A DNA stretch of 64,000 bases from Hydrogenibacillus schlegelii (lineage in GTDB: Bacteria > Bacillota > Bacilli > Thermicanales > DSM-22653): NCBI RefSeq assembly GCF_001653195.1, contig NZ_JXBB01000063.1:41854-105853 (forward strand). Direction: 5' to 3'. Shown piece after piece: positions 19,164-28,743 of the stretch. Under the pieces are notes generated by a model that saw only the letters and a list, made by a program, of their open reading frames with translations, was not told where the DNA came from and made no database searches. The position numbers and the translations under genes are program-made. Every line of letters starts with the position of its first letter. The stretch's first letter is position 1.

Positions 19164-20906
19164 GTGCGGAAGACGAAGATCGTCTGCACCATCGGCCCGG
19201 CTTCGGAGTCGCCCGACATCGCCTTCCGGCTCCTGCAGGCCGGCTGCGACGTCGTCCGGTTCAACTTCTCCCACGGCAACCACGCCGAACACGCCCGGCG
19301 CGTCGCCGTCGTCCGGGAGGCGGCCCGGCGCCTCGGGCGGGAGGTGGCGTTCCTCCTCGACACGAAAGGGCCGGAGGTTCGGACCGGCGAGGTGGAAGGC
19401 GGCGCGGTCCGCCTCGAAGAAGGCGCCCGCTTCGTCCTCACCCCCCGTCCGCGGGTGGGAGACGCTGGCGGCGTGAGCGTAAGCTACCCTCACCTCGCCC
19501 GGGACGTCCGGCCCGGCCAGACGATCCTCATCGACGACGGCCTCATCGCCCTCGTCGTCGAGGCGATCGACGGCGACGACGTCGTCTGTCGGGTGCAAAA
19601 CGGCGGCGTGCTCAAAAACCGAAAAGGCATCAACGTCCCCGGTGTCCGCCTCAACCTCCCGGCGGTCGACGCCCAGGACGAGGCGGACATCCGCTTTGCC
19701 ATCGAGCACGCGTTTGACTTCATCGCCGCCTCCTTCGTCCGGACGGCGGACGACGTCCACGCCGTCCGGCGCGTCCTTGAGGAGGCCGGCGCGAGGCTTT
19801 CGATCATCGCCAAGATCGAAAACGCCGAAGGCGTCGAAAACGCCGAGGCGATCCTCGCCGCCAGCGACGGGCTCATGATCGCCCGGGGCGACCTCGGCGT
19901 CGAGATCCCGCCGGAAGACGTCCCCCACGTGCAAAAGCGCCTGATCGCCCTCGCCAACCGGGCCGGGAAACCCGTCATCACCGCCACCCAGATGCTCGAC
20001 TCCATGCAGGAGCGGCCCCGGCCGACCCGGGCCGAAGCGAGCGACGTCGCCAATGCCATCCTCGACGGCACCGACGCCGTCATGCTCTCCGGCGAGACGG
20101 CTGCCGGCCGCTATCCCGTCGAGGCGGTGGAGACGATGGTCAAGATCGCCGTCCGGGCCGAGCGGGAACTCGCCGGCCGCCCGATCGGCGCTTTGGGGCC
20201 GGAGCCGTCGACGACCGACGTCATCGGGCGTGCCGCCCGGGAAGCCGCCGAACGCCTCGGCGCCGCGGCGATCATCGCGCCGACGGAAAGCGGCTTTACC
20301 GCCCGCATGATCGCCAAATACCGGCCGGTGCAGCCGATCGTCGCCGTCACGCCCCACCGCTCCGTCCTCCGGAAGCTCCGCCTTGTCTGGGGCGTCTATC
20401 CGCTTCTCGGCGCCTCGCTTCAGAACACCGACGAGATGATGAAAGACGCCATCGCCCGGGCGCTGGACGCCGGCTACGTCCGGCGGGGCGAGCTCGTCGT
20501 CCTCACCGCCGGCGTCCCCCTCGGCGAATCCGGCACGACCAACCTGATGAAAATCCACGTCATCGGCGACATCCTCGCCCGGGGGCAGGGGATCGGCGGC
20601 GGCGTCACCACCGGCCGGGCTTACGTCATCGGGCGCGGCGGGGCGCCGAAGCGGCCCTTTGCCGACGGCGACATCCTCGTCACCGTCGAGACCGACGAAA
20701 CGCTCGTCCCCCTCATGGCCCGCGCCGGCGCCATCGTCACCGAAGTGGGGGGGCTTACGTCCCACGCGGCGATCGTCGGCCTCGAGCTCGGCCGGCCGGT
20801 CGTCGTCGGCGCCGAAGGGGTGACCGAAAGCGTCGCCGACGGTTCGATCATCACCGTCGACGCCCGCCACGGCCACGTCTACCTCGGTCGGGCCAACGTC
20901 CTCTGA
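19164..20906 (+). CDS. pyk: Pyruvate kinase with C-terminal PEP-utilising domain
   Basis: A 580-residue pyruvate kinase of the Bacillus type. The catalytic barrel shows [54 protein letters not shown] and ATQMLDSM. The last 100 or so residues form the extra PEP-utiliser-like domain ([19 protein letters not shown]), which in Bacillus and Geobacillus enzymes is attached to the C-terminus. GTG at 19164 has AAAGGGA upstream. Makes pyruvate and ATP from PEP and ADP. It shares the accDA-pfkA-pyk transcription unit. Confidence 0.96.
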   Translation: MRKTKIVCTIGPASESPDIAFRLLQAGCDVVRFNFSHGNHAEHARRVAVVREAARRLGREVAFLLDTKGPEVRTGEVEGGAVRLEEGARFVLTPRPRVGDAGGVSVSYPHLARDVRPGQTILIDDGLIALVVEAIDGDDVVCRVQNGGVLKNRKGINVPGVRLNLPAVDAQDEADIRFAIEHAFDFIAASFVRTADDVHAVRRVLEEAGARLSIIAKIENAEGVENAEAILAASDGLMIARGDLGVEIPPEDVPHVQKRLIALANRAGKPVITATQMLDSMQERPRPTRAEASDVANAILDGTDAVMLSGETAAGRYPVEAVETMVKIAVRAERELAGRPIGALGPEPSTTDVIGRAAREAAERLGAAAIIAPTESGFTARMIAKYRPVQPIVAVTPHRSVLRKLRLVWGVYPLLGASLQNTDEMMKDAIARALDAGYVRRGELVVLTAGVPLGESGTTNLMKIHVIGDILARGQGIGGGVTTGRAYVIGRGGAPKRPFADGDILVTVETDETLVPLMARAGAIVTEVGGLTSHAAIVGLELGRPVVVGAEGVTESVADGSIITVDARHGHVYLGRANVL

Positions 20907-20977
20907 TCGAACCGTCCGCGCCGGGAGTCCGATCAAGCGGGGGCCGCCGGCGGCGCCCCGCCCAGGAGGCGATCCGC

Positions 20978-21511
20978 GTGAACGTCCCGCATCCCTTGGC
21001 GGCGCCGGACGTCGCCGTTCCGATTCGCGTCCGCTACAGCGAGACCGACGCCATGGGCGTCGCCTACCACGCCCAGTACCTCGTCTGGTTTGAACTCGGC
21101 CGGACGGAATGGATTCGCACGCACGCCGTCCCGTACGCCGAATTCGAAGCGCGGGGGCTTTTGCTCCCCCTCACCGACGCCCGGGTGTCCTACCTTCAGG
21201 CGGCCCGGTACGACGAACCGCTCGTTGTTCGGGCCCGGCCGGTCGCCTTCGGACCCCTTCGCCTCGCCTTCTTCTACACCGTCGAGCGGCCGGACGGCGG
21301 CCGGATCGCCGAAGGGGAGACCCACCACGCGTGGGTCGATCGCTCCTTTCGCCCCCGGCCGCTCAAAAAAGCGTGGCCGGAGATGTACGCCCGGCTCGCG
21401 ACGCTCCTCAATCCGGGGCACGATCGCCGCGATGCAAAGCGCCGCGGCGCCGACCGCCCCGGGGACGAGGCACCGGCCGAAGGATTCCCTCCGCCGACCG
21501 CTTACGCCTGA
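20978..21511 (+). CDS. Acyl-CoA thioesterase, 4HBT/YbgC family
   Basis: A 177-residue hotdog-fold thioesterase. The typical signature [21 protein letters not shown] contains the catalytic Asp region, and [15 protein letters not shown] follows as in YbgC-like acyl-CoA thioesterases. The family hydrolyses short- or medium-chain acyl-CoA in the cytoplasm. GTG at 20978 follows CCCAGGAGG. The C-terminal 35 residues are charged and Pro-rich. A terminator starts 60 bp downstream, making it the last gene of the dnaE-pyk unit. Confidence 0.87.
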   Translation: MNVPHPLAAPDVAVPIRVRYSETDAMGVAYHAQYLVWFELGRTEWIRTHAVPYAEFEARGLLLPLTDARVSYLQAARYDEPLVVRARPVAFGPLRLAFFYTVERPDGGRIAEGETHHAWVDRSFRPRPLKKAWPEMYARLATLLNPGHDRRDAKRRGADRPGDEAPAEGFPPPTAYA

Positions 21512-21570
21512 GGCCCGGCATCGGTCCGGGCGATAAAATCGGCGGAGCGGCATGATGGCGGCTGACCTCG

Positions 21571-21600
21571 ACCGCCGGGAGGTGTTCCCGGCGGTTTTTT
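21571..21600 (+). terminator. Rho-independent terminator after the pyk/thioesterase unit
   Basis: A perfect 10-bp stem (ACCGCCGGGA paired with TCCCGGCGGT) around a GGTGT loop, followed by six T. Confidence 0.9.
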
Positions 21601-21689
21601 GCGCCTTCGGACACACTAAGGGCGGCGGGCGAAACGGGAGGCTCGAAGCCGCTGTTTGTTTTGCATAGCGAAACCCGATTTTAAAATCC

Positions 21690-21718
21690 TTCACAAACCG
21701 GTCAAAATGCGGTATCAT
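21690..21718 (+). promoter_or_regulatory. Sigma-A promoter of citZ-icd-mdh
   Basis: TTCACA (21690-21695), a 17-base spacer and TATCAT (21713-21718): 5/6 matches at both hexamers with ideal spacing, in an AT-richer stretch. Transcription should start near 21725, leaving a 5' leader of about 60 bases. I saw no convincing catabolite-repression (cre) site. Confidence 0.75.
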
Positions 21719-21783
21719 GGAATCAGAGGCAGGTTACCGCTTTCACAACCCAGGCGAGAGACGATCGAGAAAGGGTGAGGCCG

Positions 21784-22902
21784 ATGACCACCGTCGCCAA
21801 AGGGCTGGAAGGCGTCGTCGCCGCCGAGTCGGCCATCAGCGCGATCGAAAACGGCATGCTTTTCTACCGCGGCATCGACATCGACACCCTCGCCGAGCGG
21901 TCGAACTTCGAAGAGGTCGTCTACCTCCTCTGGCACGGCCGGTTGCCGAAGCGTTCGGAGCTCGACGCCCTCCGGTCGGCCCTGCTCGAGGAAGCCCGAG
22001 TGCCGGACGACGTCCTCGAACTCCTCCGGCGGGCGCCGAAAGACGCCCATCCGATGTCCGTCCTCCGGACGGCCGTCTCCGCCCTCGCGCTTTACGACCC
22101 GGAGGCCGACGTCATGACCGAGGCGGCGAACATCCGGAAGGCCGTCCGCCTCGTGGCGAAGACGCCGACCCTCATCGCCGCCTGGCATCGCCTCCGGCAG
22201 GGGAAGGAACCGATCCTCGAGACCGAAAGCGCCTTCACCGCCGAACGGTTCCTCGCCATGCTCCACGGCCAAAAGCCGGAGCCGGAAGCCGTGGAGGCTC
22301 TGGACAAAGCCCTCGTCCTCCACGCCGACCACGAGTTCAACGCCTCGACGTTTGCCGCCCGCGTGACCGTCGGGACGCTCGCCGACCTCTACTCCGGCGT
22401 CGTCTCCGCCCTCGGCGCCCTCAAAGGCCCCCTGCACGGCGGTGCCAACGAGCAGGTGATGAAGATGCTCGAGGAGATCGGAACGCCGGAGCGGGTCGAA
22501 GCGGTCATCCGGGAAAAGCTTGAGCGAAAAGAGCGGATCATGGGCTTCGGCCACCGGGTGTACAAACAGGGCGACCCCCGGGCAAGGCACCTCAAACGGA
22601 TGAGCGAGCGGCTCACGGCCAAGATCGGCGAACCCCACTGGTTCCAGATGTCGGAGGCCATCGAAGCGCTCGTCGGCGCCCTCAAAGGCTTAAAGCCGAA
22701 CGTCGACTTCTACTCCGCCACCGTCTACCACAGCCTCGGCATCCCGAGGGATTTCTTTACCCCGATCTTCGCCATGAGCCGGATGGCCGGCTGGACGGCC
22801 CACATCCTCGAGCAGTACGCCGACAACCGCCTGATTCGGCCCCGGGCGGAGTACGTCGGGCCGAAGAACGTCTCGTACGTGCCGATCGAGGCGCGCGGCT
22901 GA
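21784..22902 (+). CDS. citZ: Citrate synthase
   Basis: A 372-residue type II-like citrate synthase of the Gram-positive kind. Active-site segments include LHADHEFNASTFAAR, GALKGPLHGGANEQVMKML and GFGHRVYKQGDPRA, with the catalytic Asp in VDFYSATVYHSLG. It condenses oxaloacetate and acetyl-CoA. ATG at 21784 with AAGGG 8 bases upstream is favoured over the in-frame GTG at 21775. It starts the citZ-icd-mdh TCA operon, the same order as in B. subtilis. Confidence 0.95.
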   Translation: MTTVAKGLEGVVAAESAISAIENGMLFYRGIDIDTLAERSNFEEVVYLLWHGRLPKRSELDALRSALLEEARVPDDVLELLRRAPKDAHPMSVLRTAVSALALYDPEADVMTEAANIRKAVRLVAKTPTLIAAWHRLRQGKEPILETESAFTAERFLAMLHGQKPEPEAVEALDKALVLHADHEFNASTFAARVTVGTLADLYSGVVSALGALKGPLHGGANEQVMKMLEEIGTPERVEAVIREKLERKERIMGFGHRVYKQGDPRARHLKRMSERLTAKIGEPHWFQMSEAIEALVGALKGLKPNVDFYSATVYHSLGIPRDFFTPIFAMSRMAGWTAHILEQYADNRLIRPRAEYVGPKNVSYVPIEARG

Positions 22903-23098
22903 CGCGCGGCCGACGGTCGGCCGAGCGGGCGGCGCCGGCGGCCTGGCCCGTTTCCGGTCGTCGATGCTCCGAGGTCGCCGATGCGCGGATCGTGCCGCCC
23001 TTTGGCCTCTCGATCCGTTCGCTCGGGACCGGCGTTGACGCCGGTCCCCGCCTTCGTTAAGGTAAAAGAGCCCAAGCGTGGAAAAAGGAGGGAACGCC

Positions 23099-24409
23099 GT
23101 GTTCAAGACGCTCACCCCCCCGACGGACGGCGAAAAAATCACCCTTCGGGGCGGCCGGCTCGTCGTTCCGGACCGGCCGATCATCCCGTTCATCGAGGGC
23201 GACGGCACCGGGCCGGACATCTGGCGGGCCGCCTCCCGGGTGCTCGACGCGGCGGTCGAAAAAGCCTACGGCGGCCGCCGGAAGATCGTCTGGTTTGAAA
23301 TCTTTGCCGGTGAAAAGGCGTACCGGACGTTCGGCGAATGGCTTCCGGACGACACCCTCACCGCCATCCGGGAGTACCTCGTCGCCATCAAGGGTCCGCT
23401 CACGACGCCGGTCGGCGGCGGCATTCGGTCCCTCAACGTCGCCCTCCGGCAGGAGCTCGACCTCTACGCCTGCGTCCGGCCGGTCCGGCACTTCCGGGGC
23501 GTCCCGTCGCCGGTCAGGCGGCCGGAGCTCGTCGACATGGTCGTCTTCCGGGAAAACACCGAAGACATCTACGCCGGCATCGAGTGGCCGGCCGGATCGC
23601 CGGAAGTGAAGAAGGTCCTCCGCTTCCTGCAGGAGGAGATGGGGGTCAACAAAATCCGTTTCCCCGAAACGAGCGGCCTCGGCATCAAGCCGGTCTCCGA
23701 AGAAGGCTCAAAGCGCCTCGTCCGGGCGGCGATCCGCTATGCCCTCGAAAACAAGCGGCGGAGCGTCACCCTCGTCCACAAAGGGAACATCATGAAATTC
23801 ACCGAAGGAGCGTTCCGCAACTGGGGCTACGAGGTGGCGGAGGCGGAGTTCGGCGACCGGGTGTTCACCTGGGCCGCCTACGACCGGATCAAGGCCGAAC
23901 GGGGCGTCGAGGCGGCGAACGCCGCCCAGCAGGAAGCCCTGGCCCAGGGGAAGCTCCTCGTCAAGGACGTCATCGCCGACATCTTTTTCCAGCAGGCCCT
24001 CACCCGACCGGACGAGTTCGACGTCATCGCCACGATGAACCTAAACGGCGACTACATCTCCGATGCCCTCGCCGCCCAGGTCGGCGGCATCGGCATCGCC
24101 CCCGGGGCGAACATCAACTACGAGACCGGCCACGCCGTCTTCGAAGCGACCCACGGCACGGCCCCGAAGTACGCCGGCCTCGACAAGGTGAATCCGTCGT
24201 CCGTCATCCTCTCCGGCGAGATGATGCTCCGCTATCTGGGCTGGCACGAGGCGGCAGACCTCATCCTCGACGCGATGGACCGGACGATCGGGGAGAAGAT
24301 CGTCACCTACGACTTCGCCCGGCTCATGGAAGGGGCCACGGAAGTCAAGACGAGCGAATTCGGCGACGCCCTCATCCGAAACATGCAGCCGAAGGAGGCC
24401 CGGGTATGA
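23099..24409 (+). CDS. icd: Isocitrate dehydrogenase (NADP-type)
   Basis: A 436-residue decarboxylating isocitrate dehydrogenase resembling the B. subtilis and E. coli NADP enzymes. Visible motifs are [41 protein letters not shown], the substrate-Ser region [25 protein letters not shown] and HGTAPKYAG. It makes 2-oxoglutarate and NADPH. GTG at 23099 follows AAAGGAGGGAACGCC; the earlier in-frame GTG at 23078 lies before the ribosome site. It overlaps mdh as ATGA. The 196-bp gap after citZ holds no obvious signal. Confidence 0.95.
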   Translation: MFKTLTPPTDGEKITLRGGRLVVPDRPIIPFIEGDGTGPDIWRAASRVLDAAVEKAYGGRRKIVWFEIFAGEKAYRTFGEWLPDDTLTAIREYLVAIKGPLTTPVGGGIRSLNVALRQELDLYACVRPVRHFRGVPSPVRRPELVDMVVFRENTEDIYAGIEWPAGSPEVKKVLRFLQEEMGVNKIRFPETSGLGIKPVSEEGSKRLVRAAIRYALENKRRSVTLVHKGNIMKFTEGAFRNWGYEVAEAEFGDRVFTWAAYDRIKAERGVEAANAAQQEALAQGKLLVKDVIADIFFQQALTRPDEFDVIATMNLNGDYISDALAAQVGGIGIAPGANINYETGHAVFEATHGTAPKYAGLDKVNPSSVILSGEMMLRYLGWHEAADLILDAMDRTIGEKIVTYDFARLMEGATEVKTSEFGDALIRNMQPKEARV

Positions 24410-25344
24410 TCCGCCGGAAAAAGATCGCCGTCATCGGCGCCGGATTCACCGGCGCGACGACCGCCTTCATGCTCGTCGAACGGGGGCTCGGCGACGTCGT
24501 CCTCGTCGACATCCCCCAGCAGGAAAACCCGACGAAGGGCAAGGCCCTCGACATGTTCGAAGCGACGCCGATCCTCGGCCGGGATGTTCGGGTGACGGGG
24601 ACGGCGGATGAGGCCGCCATCGCCGGCGCCGATCTCGTGATCATCACCGCCGGTATGGCCCGAAAGCCCGGCATGAGCCGCGACGATCTCGTCACGACGA
24701 ACGCCGGCATCGTCCGGAGCGTCGCGGAAGCGGTGAAGCGCCACGCGCCGGACGCTCTCGTCCTCGTCCTCACGAATCCGGCGGACGTCATGACGTACGT
24801 CGTCTACAGGACGACCGGCTTCCCGAAGGAGCGGGTGTTCGGCCAGTCGGGCGTGCTCGATACCGCCCGCTTCCGGACGTTCGTCGCCGAGGCGGCCGGC
24901 GTGTCGGTCCGGGACGTGACCGGCTTCGTCCTGGGCGGCCACGGCGACGATATGGTCCCCCTCATCCGGTACTCGTACGTCGGGGGCATCCCGCTGGAGC
25001 GCTGGCTCGACCGGGCGACGATCGACGCCATCGTCGAGCGGACGCGGAAGGGCGGCGGCGAGATCGTGAACCTCCTCGGCACCGGGAGCGCCTATTACGC
25101 CCCGGCGGCGGCCCTCGTCGAGATGGCGGAGGCCGTCCTGCTGGACGAAAAGCGCATCCTCCCGGCGATCGCCTACCTTTCGGGCGAATACGGCTACACC
25201 GACCTTTACGTCGGCGTGCCGACGATCCTCGGCGCCGGCGGCGTCGAACGGGTGATCGAGCTGGAGCTCACGGAAGAGGAAAAAGCCGCCTTCGCCCGCT
25301 CCGTCGAGTCGGTCCGGCGGGTCATGGCCGTCATCGGCTACTGA
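24406..25344 (+). CDS. mdh: Malate dehydrogenase (LDH-like)
   Basis: A 312-residue LDH-like malate dehydrogenase. The NAD fold begins [18 protein letters not shown] and ends its second strand in VVLVDI. The catalytic loop [16 protein letters not shown] has the malate-specific Arg, and the catalytic His lies in GGHGDDMVP. Interconverts malate and oxaloacetate. The ATG overlaps the icd stop, with GAAGGAGG before it. A strong terminator follows 10 bp after the stop, closing the TCA operon. Confidence 0.96.
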   Translation: MIRRKKIAVIGAGFTGATTAFMLVERGLGDVVLVDIPQQENPTKGKALDMFEATPILGRDVRVTGTADEAAIAGADLVIITAGMARKPGMSRDDLVTTNAGIVRSVAEAVKRHAPDALVLVLTNPADVMTYVVYRTTGFPKERVFGQSGVLDTARFRTFVAEAAGVSVRDVTGFVLGGHGDDMVPLIRYSYVGGIPLERWLDRATIDAIVERTRKGGGEIVNLLGTGSAYYAPAAALVEMAEAVLLDEKRILPAIAYLSGEYGYTDLYVGVPTILGAGGVERVIELELTEEEKAAFARSVESVRRVMAVIGY

Positions 25345-25354
25345 GCATGCCTCG

Positions 25355-25387
25355 CGGCGGTGCCTTCGGGCACCGCCGTTTTGTTTT
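25355..25387 (+). terminator. Rho-independent terminator after mdh
   Basis: A perfect 10-bp stem (CGGCGGTGCC paired with GGCACCGCCG), a stable TTCG tetraloop, then TTTTGTTTT. Confidence 0.92.
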
Positions 25388-25402
25388 CTCGCCCGGCCGG
25401 CC

Positions 25403-25431
25403 TTCTATTTTGTCCCCCGACGTGATATGAT
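25403..25431 (+). promoter_or_regulatory. Candidate phoPR promoter
   Basis: TATGAT (25426-25431) is a good -10. The -35 at 17 bases upstream is TTCTAT, a weak match, as expected for an activated promoter. Placed 67 bp before phoP. Confidence 0.45.
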
Positions 25432-25497
25432 CTGAAATGGGTGGCGCGACACGGGACGAAGCGCGAAGGGGAGGAACGGTTGGAGAAGGGTGGTGCG

Positions 25498-26211
25498 ATG
25501 AAGCGTATCCTCGTCGTCGACGACGAACCGTCGATCATCACCCTCCTTTCGTTCAACCTGGAAAAGGCCGGGTACGACGTCGCGAGCTGTCAGGACGGAC
25601 GGGAAGCCCTGCAGTGGATCGAAACGGACCCGCCGGATCTCGTCCTCCTCGACCTCATGCTCCCGGGGCTCGACGGGATGGAAGTCCTCAAGCGGATGCG
25701 GGCGAAAAACATCCGCATCCCCGTCCTCATGATCACCGCCCGGGACGAAGAGCTCGACAAAGTGCTCGGCCTTGAGCTCGGAGCCGACGACTACATCACG
25801 AAGCCGTTTCGCATCCGCGAAGTGCTCGCCCGGATCAAGGCCGTCATCCGGCGGACGGACGGTGGCGATCGCCGGGCCGAGGAGCCGCTTTTGGTGACGA
25901 TCGGCGAGCTCGAGATCGACTTCGGCCGCTACGAAGTCCGCCGCGCCGGCCAGCCGGTCGAGCTCACCCCGCGCGAGTATGACCTCCTTTTCTTCATGGC
26001 CAAAAACCGCGGCAAAGTGCTGACCCGGGAACAGCTCCTGAACCACGTCTGGAACTACGAATTTGTCGGCGACTCCCGCATCGTCGACGTCCACATCAGC
26101 CATCTCCGGGAAAAACTCGAAGACGATCCGAAGCGGCCCCGGTACATCAAAACGATCCGCGGCCTCGGGTACAAGCTGGAAGACCGGCTGGAAGACGTCG
26201 CCGAGGGGTGA
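25498..26211 (+). CDS. phoP: Response regulator PhoP (OmpR family)
   Basis: A 237-residue two-component regulator of the phosphate-starvation response. The receiver domain has the acidic pair D8/D9, the phosphorylated Asp52 in LLDLMLPG, Thr in MITARDEE and Lys in YITKPF. The winged-helix OmpR domain follows (LTPREYDLLFFMAKNRG ... RIVDVHISHLREK ... IRGLGYKLE). ATG at 25498 follows AGAAGGGTGG. It is coupled to the kinase gene phoR. PhoP-type boxes in front of pstS, 10 kb downstream, are its likely target. Confidence 0.93.
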   Translation: MKRILVVDDEPSIITLLSFNLEKAGYDVASCQDGREALQWIETDPPDLVLLDLMLPGLDGMEVLKRMRAKNIRIPVLMITARDEELDKVLGLELGADDYITKPFRIREVLARIKAVIRRTDGGDRRAEEPLLVTIGELEIDFGRYEVRRAGQPVELTPREYDLLFFMAKNRGKVLTREQLLNHVWNYEFVGDSRIVDVHISHLREKLEDDPKRPRYIKTIRGLGYKLEDRLEDVAEG

Positions 26212-26216
26212 CGTCC

Positions 26217-27995
26217 GTGCAGAGCCTTCGCCTCCGGCTGACCGCCTACGTCCTCGGCGTCGTCCTCGTCGCCTTTGCGGTCTTTTTTTTGTATGAGGCG
26301 CTCGTCGTCGGTCGGGCGTTCGAGCGGGAAGCCCGCCGGCACGGCGAGGCGCTCGCCGCCGCCCTCGCCGAAGCGCTGGAGGGCCGGACGCCGGCGGAGG
26401 CGGAGGCCCTTCTGCCTCGGCTTGCGGCCGCCGCCGGCGTCCGAATTGCCCTCGAAGGCGCCGGCGGCCGGCCGCTGGCCGTTTTCGGTGCGCCGTCGGA
26501 CGAAGGGGCGCTTTCCTTCCGCCGGCCCGTCGTCCTGGCCGGCCCGGCCGGCGCTCCGGTGACGCTCGTCGTGACGGAAGCCGCCGGCCGCCGGGACGAC
26601 CTTTTCTCCGGCCCCTGGGGTCCGGGACTCCTCGGCGGGATGGTCCTCTTGGGGCTCCTTTCGCTTTTCGTCTACCGGGTGGCGACGGAAGTGACCCGGC
26701 CGGTGACGCAGGTCGCCGAGGTCGCCCGGCTGATCAGCGACGAGCACTACGGCGTCACCGTCGACGTCCGCGGTTACGGCGAGATCGCCGAACTCACGGC
26801 GGCGATCAACGCCATGAGTCGGTCGCTCGCCCTTCAGATGAAGCGCATCCGGGACGACGAAAAGCGCTTCGGCGACATCCTCATGAACATGACGAGCGGC
26901 GTCGTCCTCCTGGATGCCCGGGGGCGGGTCGTCTTCGTCAACCGGGCGGCAGAGGGGCTCCTCCACCTCGCCCACCGGCCGACCGTCGGCCGGCACCACG
27001 TCGAGGCGTTCCGGCACTTCGAGCTTTCGGAGCTCGTCGAGCGGGTGCTGGAGACCAAGGCGGCCGCCCGGCGGGAACTCCAGCTGTACTTTCCGGAGGA
27101 GCGGGTGTTGGACGCCCACCTCGTGCCCCTGTTTGACGACGACGGCCGGCTCGACGCCCTCCTCCTCGTCGTCCACGACATCACCGACATCCGGCGCCTC
27201 GAGCGGATCCGGAGCGAATTTGTGATGAACGCCTCCCACGAGCTGAAGACGCCGGTGACGTCGATCCAGGGCTTTGCCGAGACGCTCCTCGACGGCGCCC
27301 TTGAGTCGCCGGAGGCGGCCCGGCGGTTCGTCGAGATCATCTACAACGAAAGCGAGCGGCTGAAGCGGCTCATCCAGGACATCCTCGATCTGTCCCGGAT
27401 CGAGCAGCGGCGGCTTCCCCTCGACTTTCGCCCCGTCCGGGTCAAGGCGCTCGTCGACGATGTTCTCCTCACGGTGCAAAAGGAAGCGGAGAAGAAGCGA
27501 ATCGCCCTGTCGGCCGACGTCGATCCGGCGCTTCAGATCGAGAGCGATTACGACCGCCTCAAACAGATTATGCTGAATCTTGTCGTCAACGCGATCCAGT
27601 ACACGCCGGAGGACGGGCGGGCCGTCGTCCGGGCCGTCGACGAAGGAGCGACGGTCGTCCTCTCGGTGGAGGACAACGGCATCGGCATCCCGCGGCGGGA
27701 CCTCGACCGGATTTTCGAGCGGTTTTACCGGGTCGACAAGGCCCGCTCCCGGCACTCCGGCGGCACCGGCTTAGGCCTTTCGATCGTCCGGCACCTCGTC
27801 GAGCTCCTCGGCGGCATGATCTGGGTCGAGAGCACCGAAGGGGTCGGCAGCACGTTTTTCGTCCGGCTGCCGAAGGTCCGGGACGCCGAAGAAACGCCGC
27901 CGCCCCGGGACGAAGGCGGCGGGCCTCGGGGGGACGACGGGCGCCGCCCGCCGGCGGCCGGCGGAGGAACGCTCCGCACCGATCCGGACGGATAA
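26217..27995 (+). CDS. phoR: Sensor histidine kinase PhoR
   Basis: A 592-residue membrane histidine kinase. TM1 is near residues 8-30, an extracytoplasmic domain follows, TM2 is around LLGGMVLLGLLSLFVYRV, then HAMP (VTRPVTQVAEVARLI), PAS (FVNRAAEGLLHL) and HisKA with phospho-acceptor His341 in NASHELKTPVTSIQGF. The ATPase domain has the N box NAIQYT, DNGIGIP and GGTGLGLSI. GTG at 26217 is favoured because GAGGGG sits 8 bases before it; GTG at 26208 would overlap phoP. The C-terminal 30 residues are charged and low-complexity. Phosphorylates PhoP. Confidence 0.93.
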   Translation: MQSLRLRLTAYVLGVVLVAFAVFFLYEALVVGRAFEREARRHGEALAAALAEALEGRTPAEAEALLPRLAAAAGVRIALEGAGGRPLAVFGAPSDEGALSFRRPVVLAGPAGAPVTLVVTEAAGRRDDLFSGPWGPGLLGGMVLLGLLSLFVYRVATEVTRPVTQVAEVARLISDEHYGVTVDVRGYGEIAELTAAINAMSRSLALQMKRIRDDEKRFGDILMNMTSGVVLLDARGRVVFVNRAAEGLLHLAHRPTVGRHHVEAFRHFELSELVERVLETKAAARRELQLYFPEERVLDAHLVPLFDDDGRLDALLLVVHDITDIRRLERIRSEFVMNASHELKTPVTSIQGFAETLLDGALESPEAARRFVEIIYNESERLKRLIQDILDLSRIEQRRLPLDFRPVRVKALVDDVLLTVQKEAEKKRIALSADVDPALQIESDYDRLKQIMLNLVVNAIQYTPEDGRAVVRAVDEGATVVLSVEDNGIGIPRRDLDRIFERFYRVDKARSRHSGGTGLGLSIVRHLVELLGGMIWVESTEGVGSTFFVRLPKVRDAEETPPPRDEGGGPRGDDGRRPPAAGGGTLRTDPDG

Positions 27996-28053
27996 ACGCC
28001 CGGACGACCGGAACGAGTCTGCGCCCAACGCCGACCGGAAAGGAGGGATGTGC

Positions 28054-28707
28054 GTGCGGCCGCGGTTTGACGAACAGCTGGAGGCGCTCAACCAGAAGCT
28101 CATCGAGATGGCCAGCCGCGTCGGTGCGGCGATCGACAAGGCCCTCAAAGCCCTGGTCGAGCAGGACGGGGTCCTCGCCGACACCGTCATCCGGGAAGAC
28201 GAATCGATCAACCTTCTGAACGTCGAAATCGAAGACGGCGTCTTCACGCTCATCGCGCTGCAAAATCCCGTCGGGCCGGACCTCCGCCGGGTGGCGACGA
28301 TGCTCAAGATGGCGAACGACCTCGAGCGGATCGGCGACCACGCCGTGAGCATCGCCAAGGCCGCCCGGCGGATCCTCACCGAGCAGTACGTCAAGCCCCT
28401 CGTCGACACGCCGAAGATGGGCGCCATCGTCCGGGAGATGCTCCACGAGGCGATCGACGCCTACATCGCCGAAGACATCGAGCGGGCCCGGGCGGTCGCC
28501 CGGCGGGACGACGAGGTCGACGCCCTCTACCGGGCGATCGTCACCGACGCCGTTCAGATCATGGCCGCCGACGAGCGCTGGGTCAACCAGGGGACGCAGT
28601 TTCTTTTCGTCGCCCGCTCCCTCGAGCGGATCGGCGACTACGTGACGAACATCTGCGAGTGGATCCACTATTTGAAGACCGGAGAGATCCGGGAATTCAA
28701 CGACTGA
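28054..28707 (+). CDS. phoU: Phosphate transport regulator PhoU
   Basis: A 217-residue all-helical protein of two PhoU repeats. Each repeat carries the family's metal-contact signature: ANDLERIGDHAVSIAK in the first and ARSLERIGDYVTNICEW in the second. PhoU connects the Pst transporter to PhoR signalling and limits phosphate uptake. GTG at 28054 has AGGAGG 8 bases upstream; ATG at 28048 is too close to it. Here phoU directly follows phoPR, while pst lies 7 kb downstream; in the B. subtilis block phoPR is followed by polA. Confidence 0.94.
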   Translation: MRPRFDEQLEALNQKLIEMASRVGAAIDKALKALVEQDGVLADTVIREDESINLLNVEIEDGVFTLIALQNPVGPDLRRVATMLKMANDLERIGDHAVSIAKAARRILTEQYVKPLVDTPKMGAIVREMLHEAIDAYIAEDIERARAVARRDDEVDALYRAIVTDAVQIMAADERWVNQGTQFLFVARSLERIGDYVTNICEWIHYLKTGEIREFND

Positions 28708-28743
28708 CGCGGCAGGTGAGCGACGACGCGTTCCAAGGCTCCG

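Noticed and set aside
19098..20936. A 612-codon minus-strand frame opposite pyk
   Set aside because: Shadow of the pyruvate kinase gene, with no recognisable domain and no ribosome site.
21512..21600. Possible T-box or other riboswitch before the citZ promoter
   Set aside because: The hairpin lies upstream of the citZ promoter and directly after a stop codon, with a plain stem and T-run, so it is an ordinary terminator.
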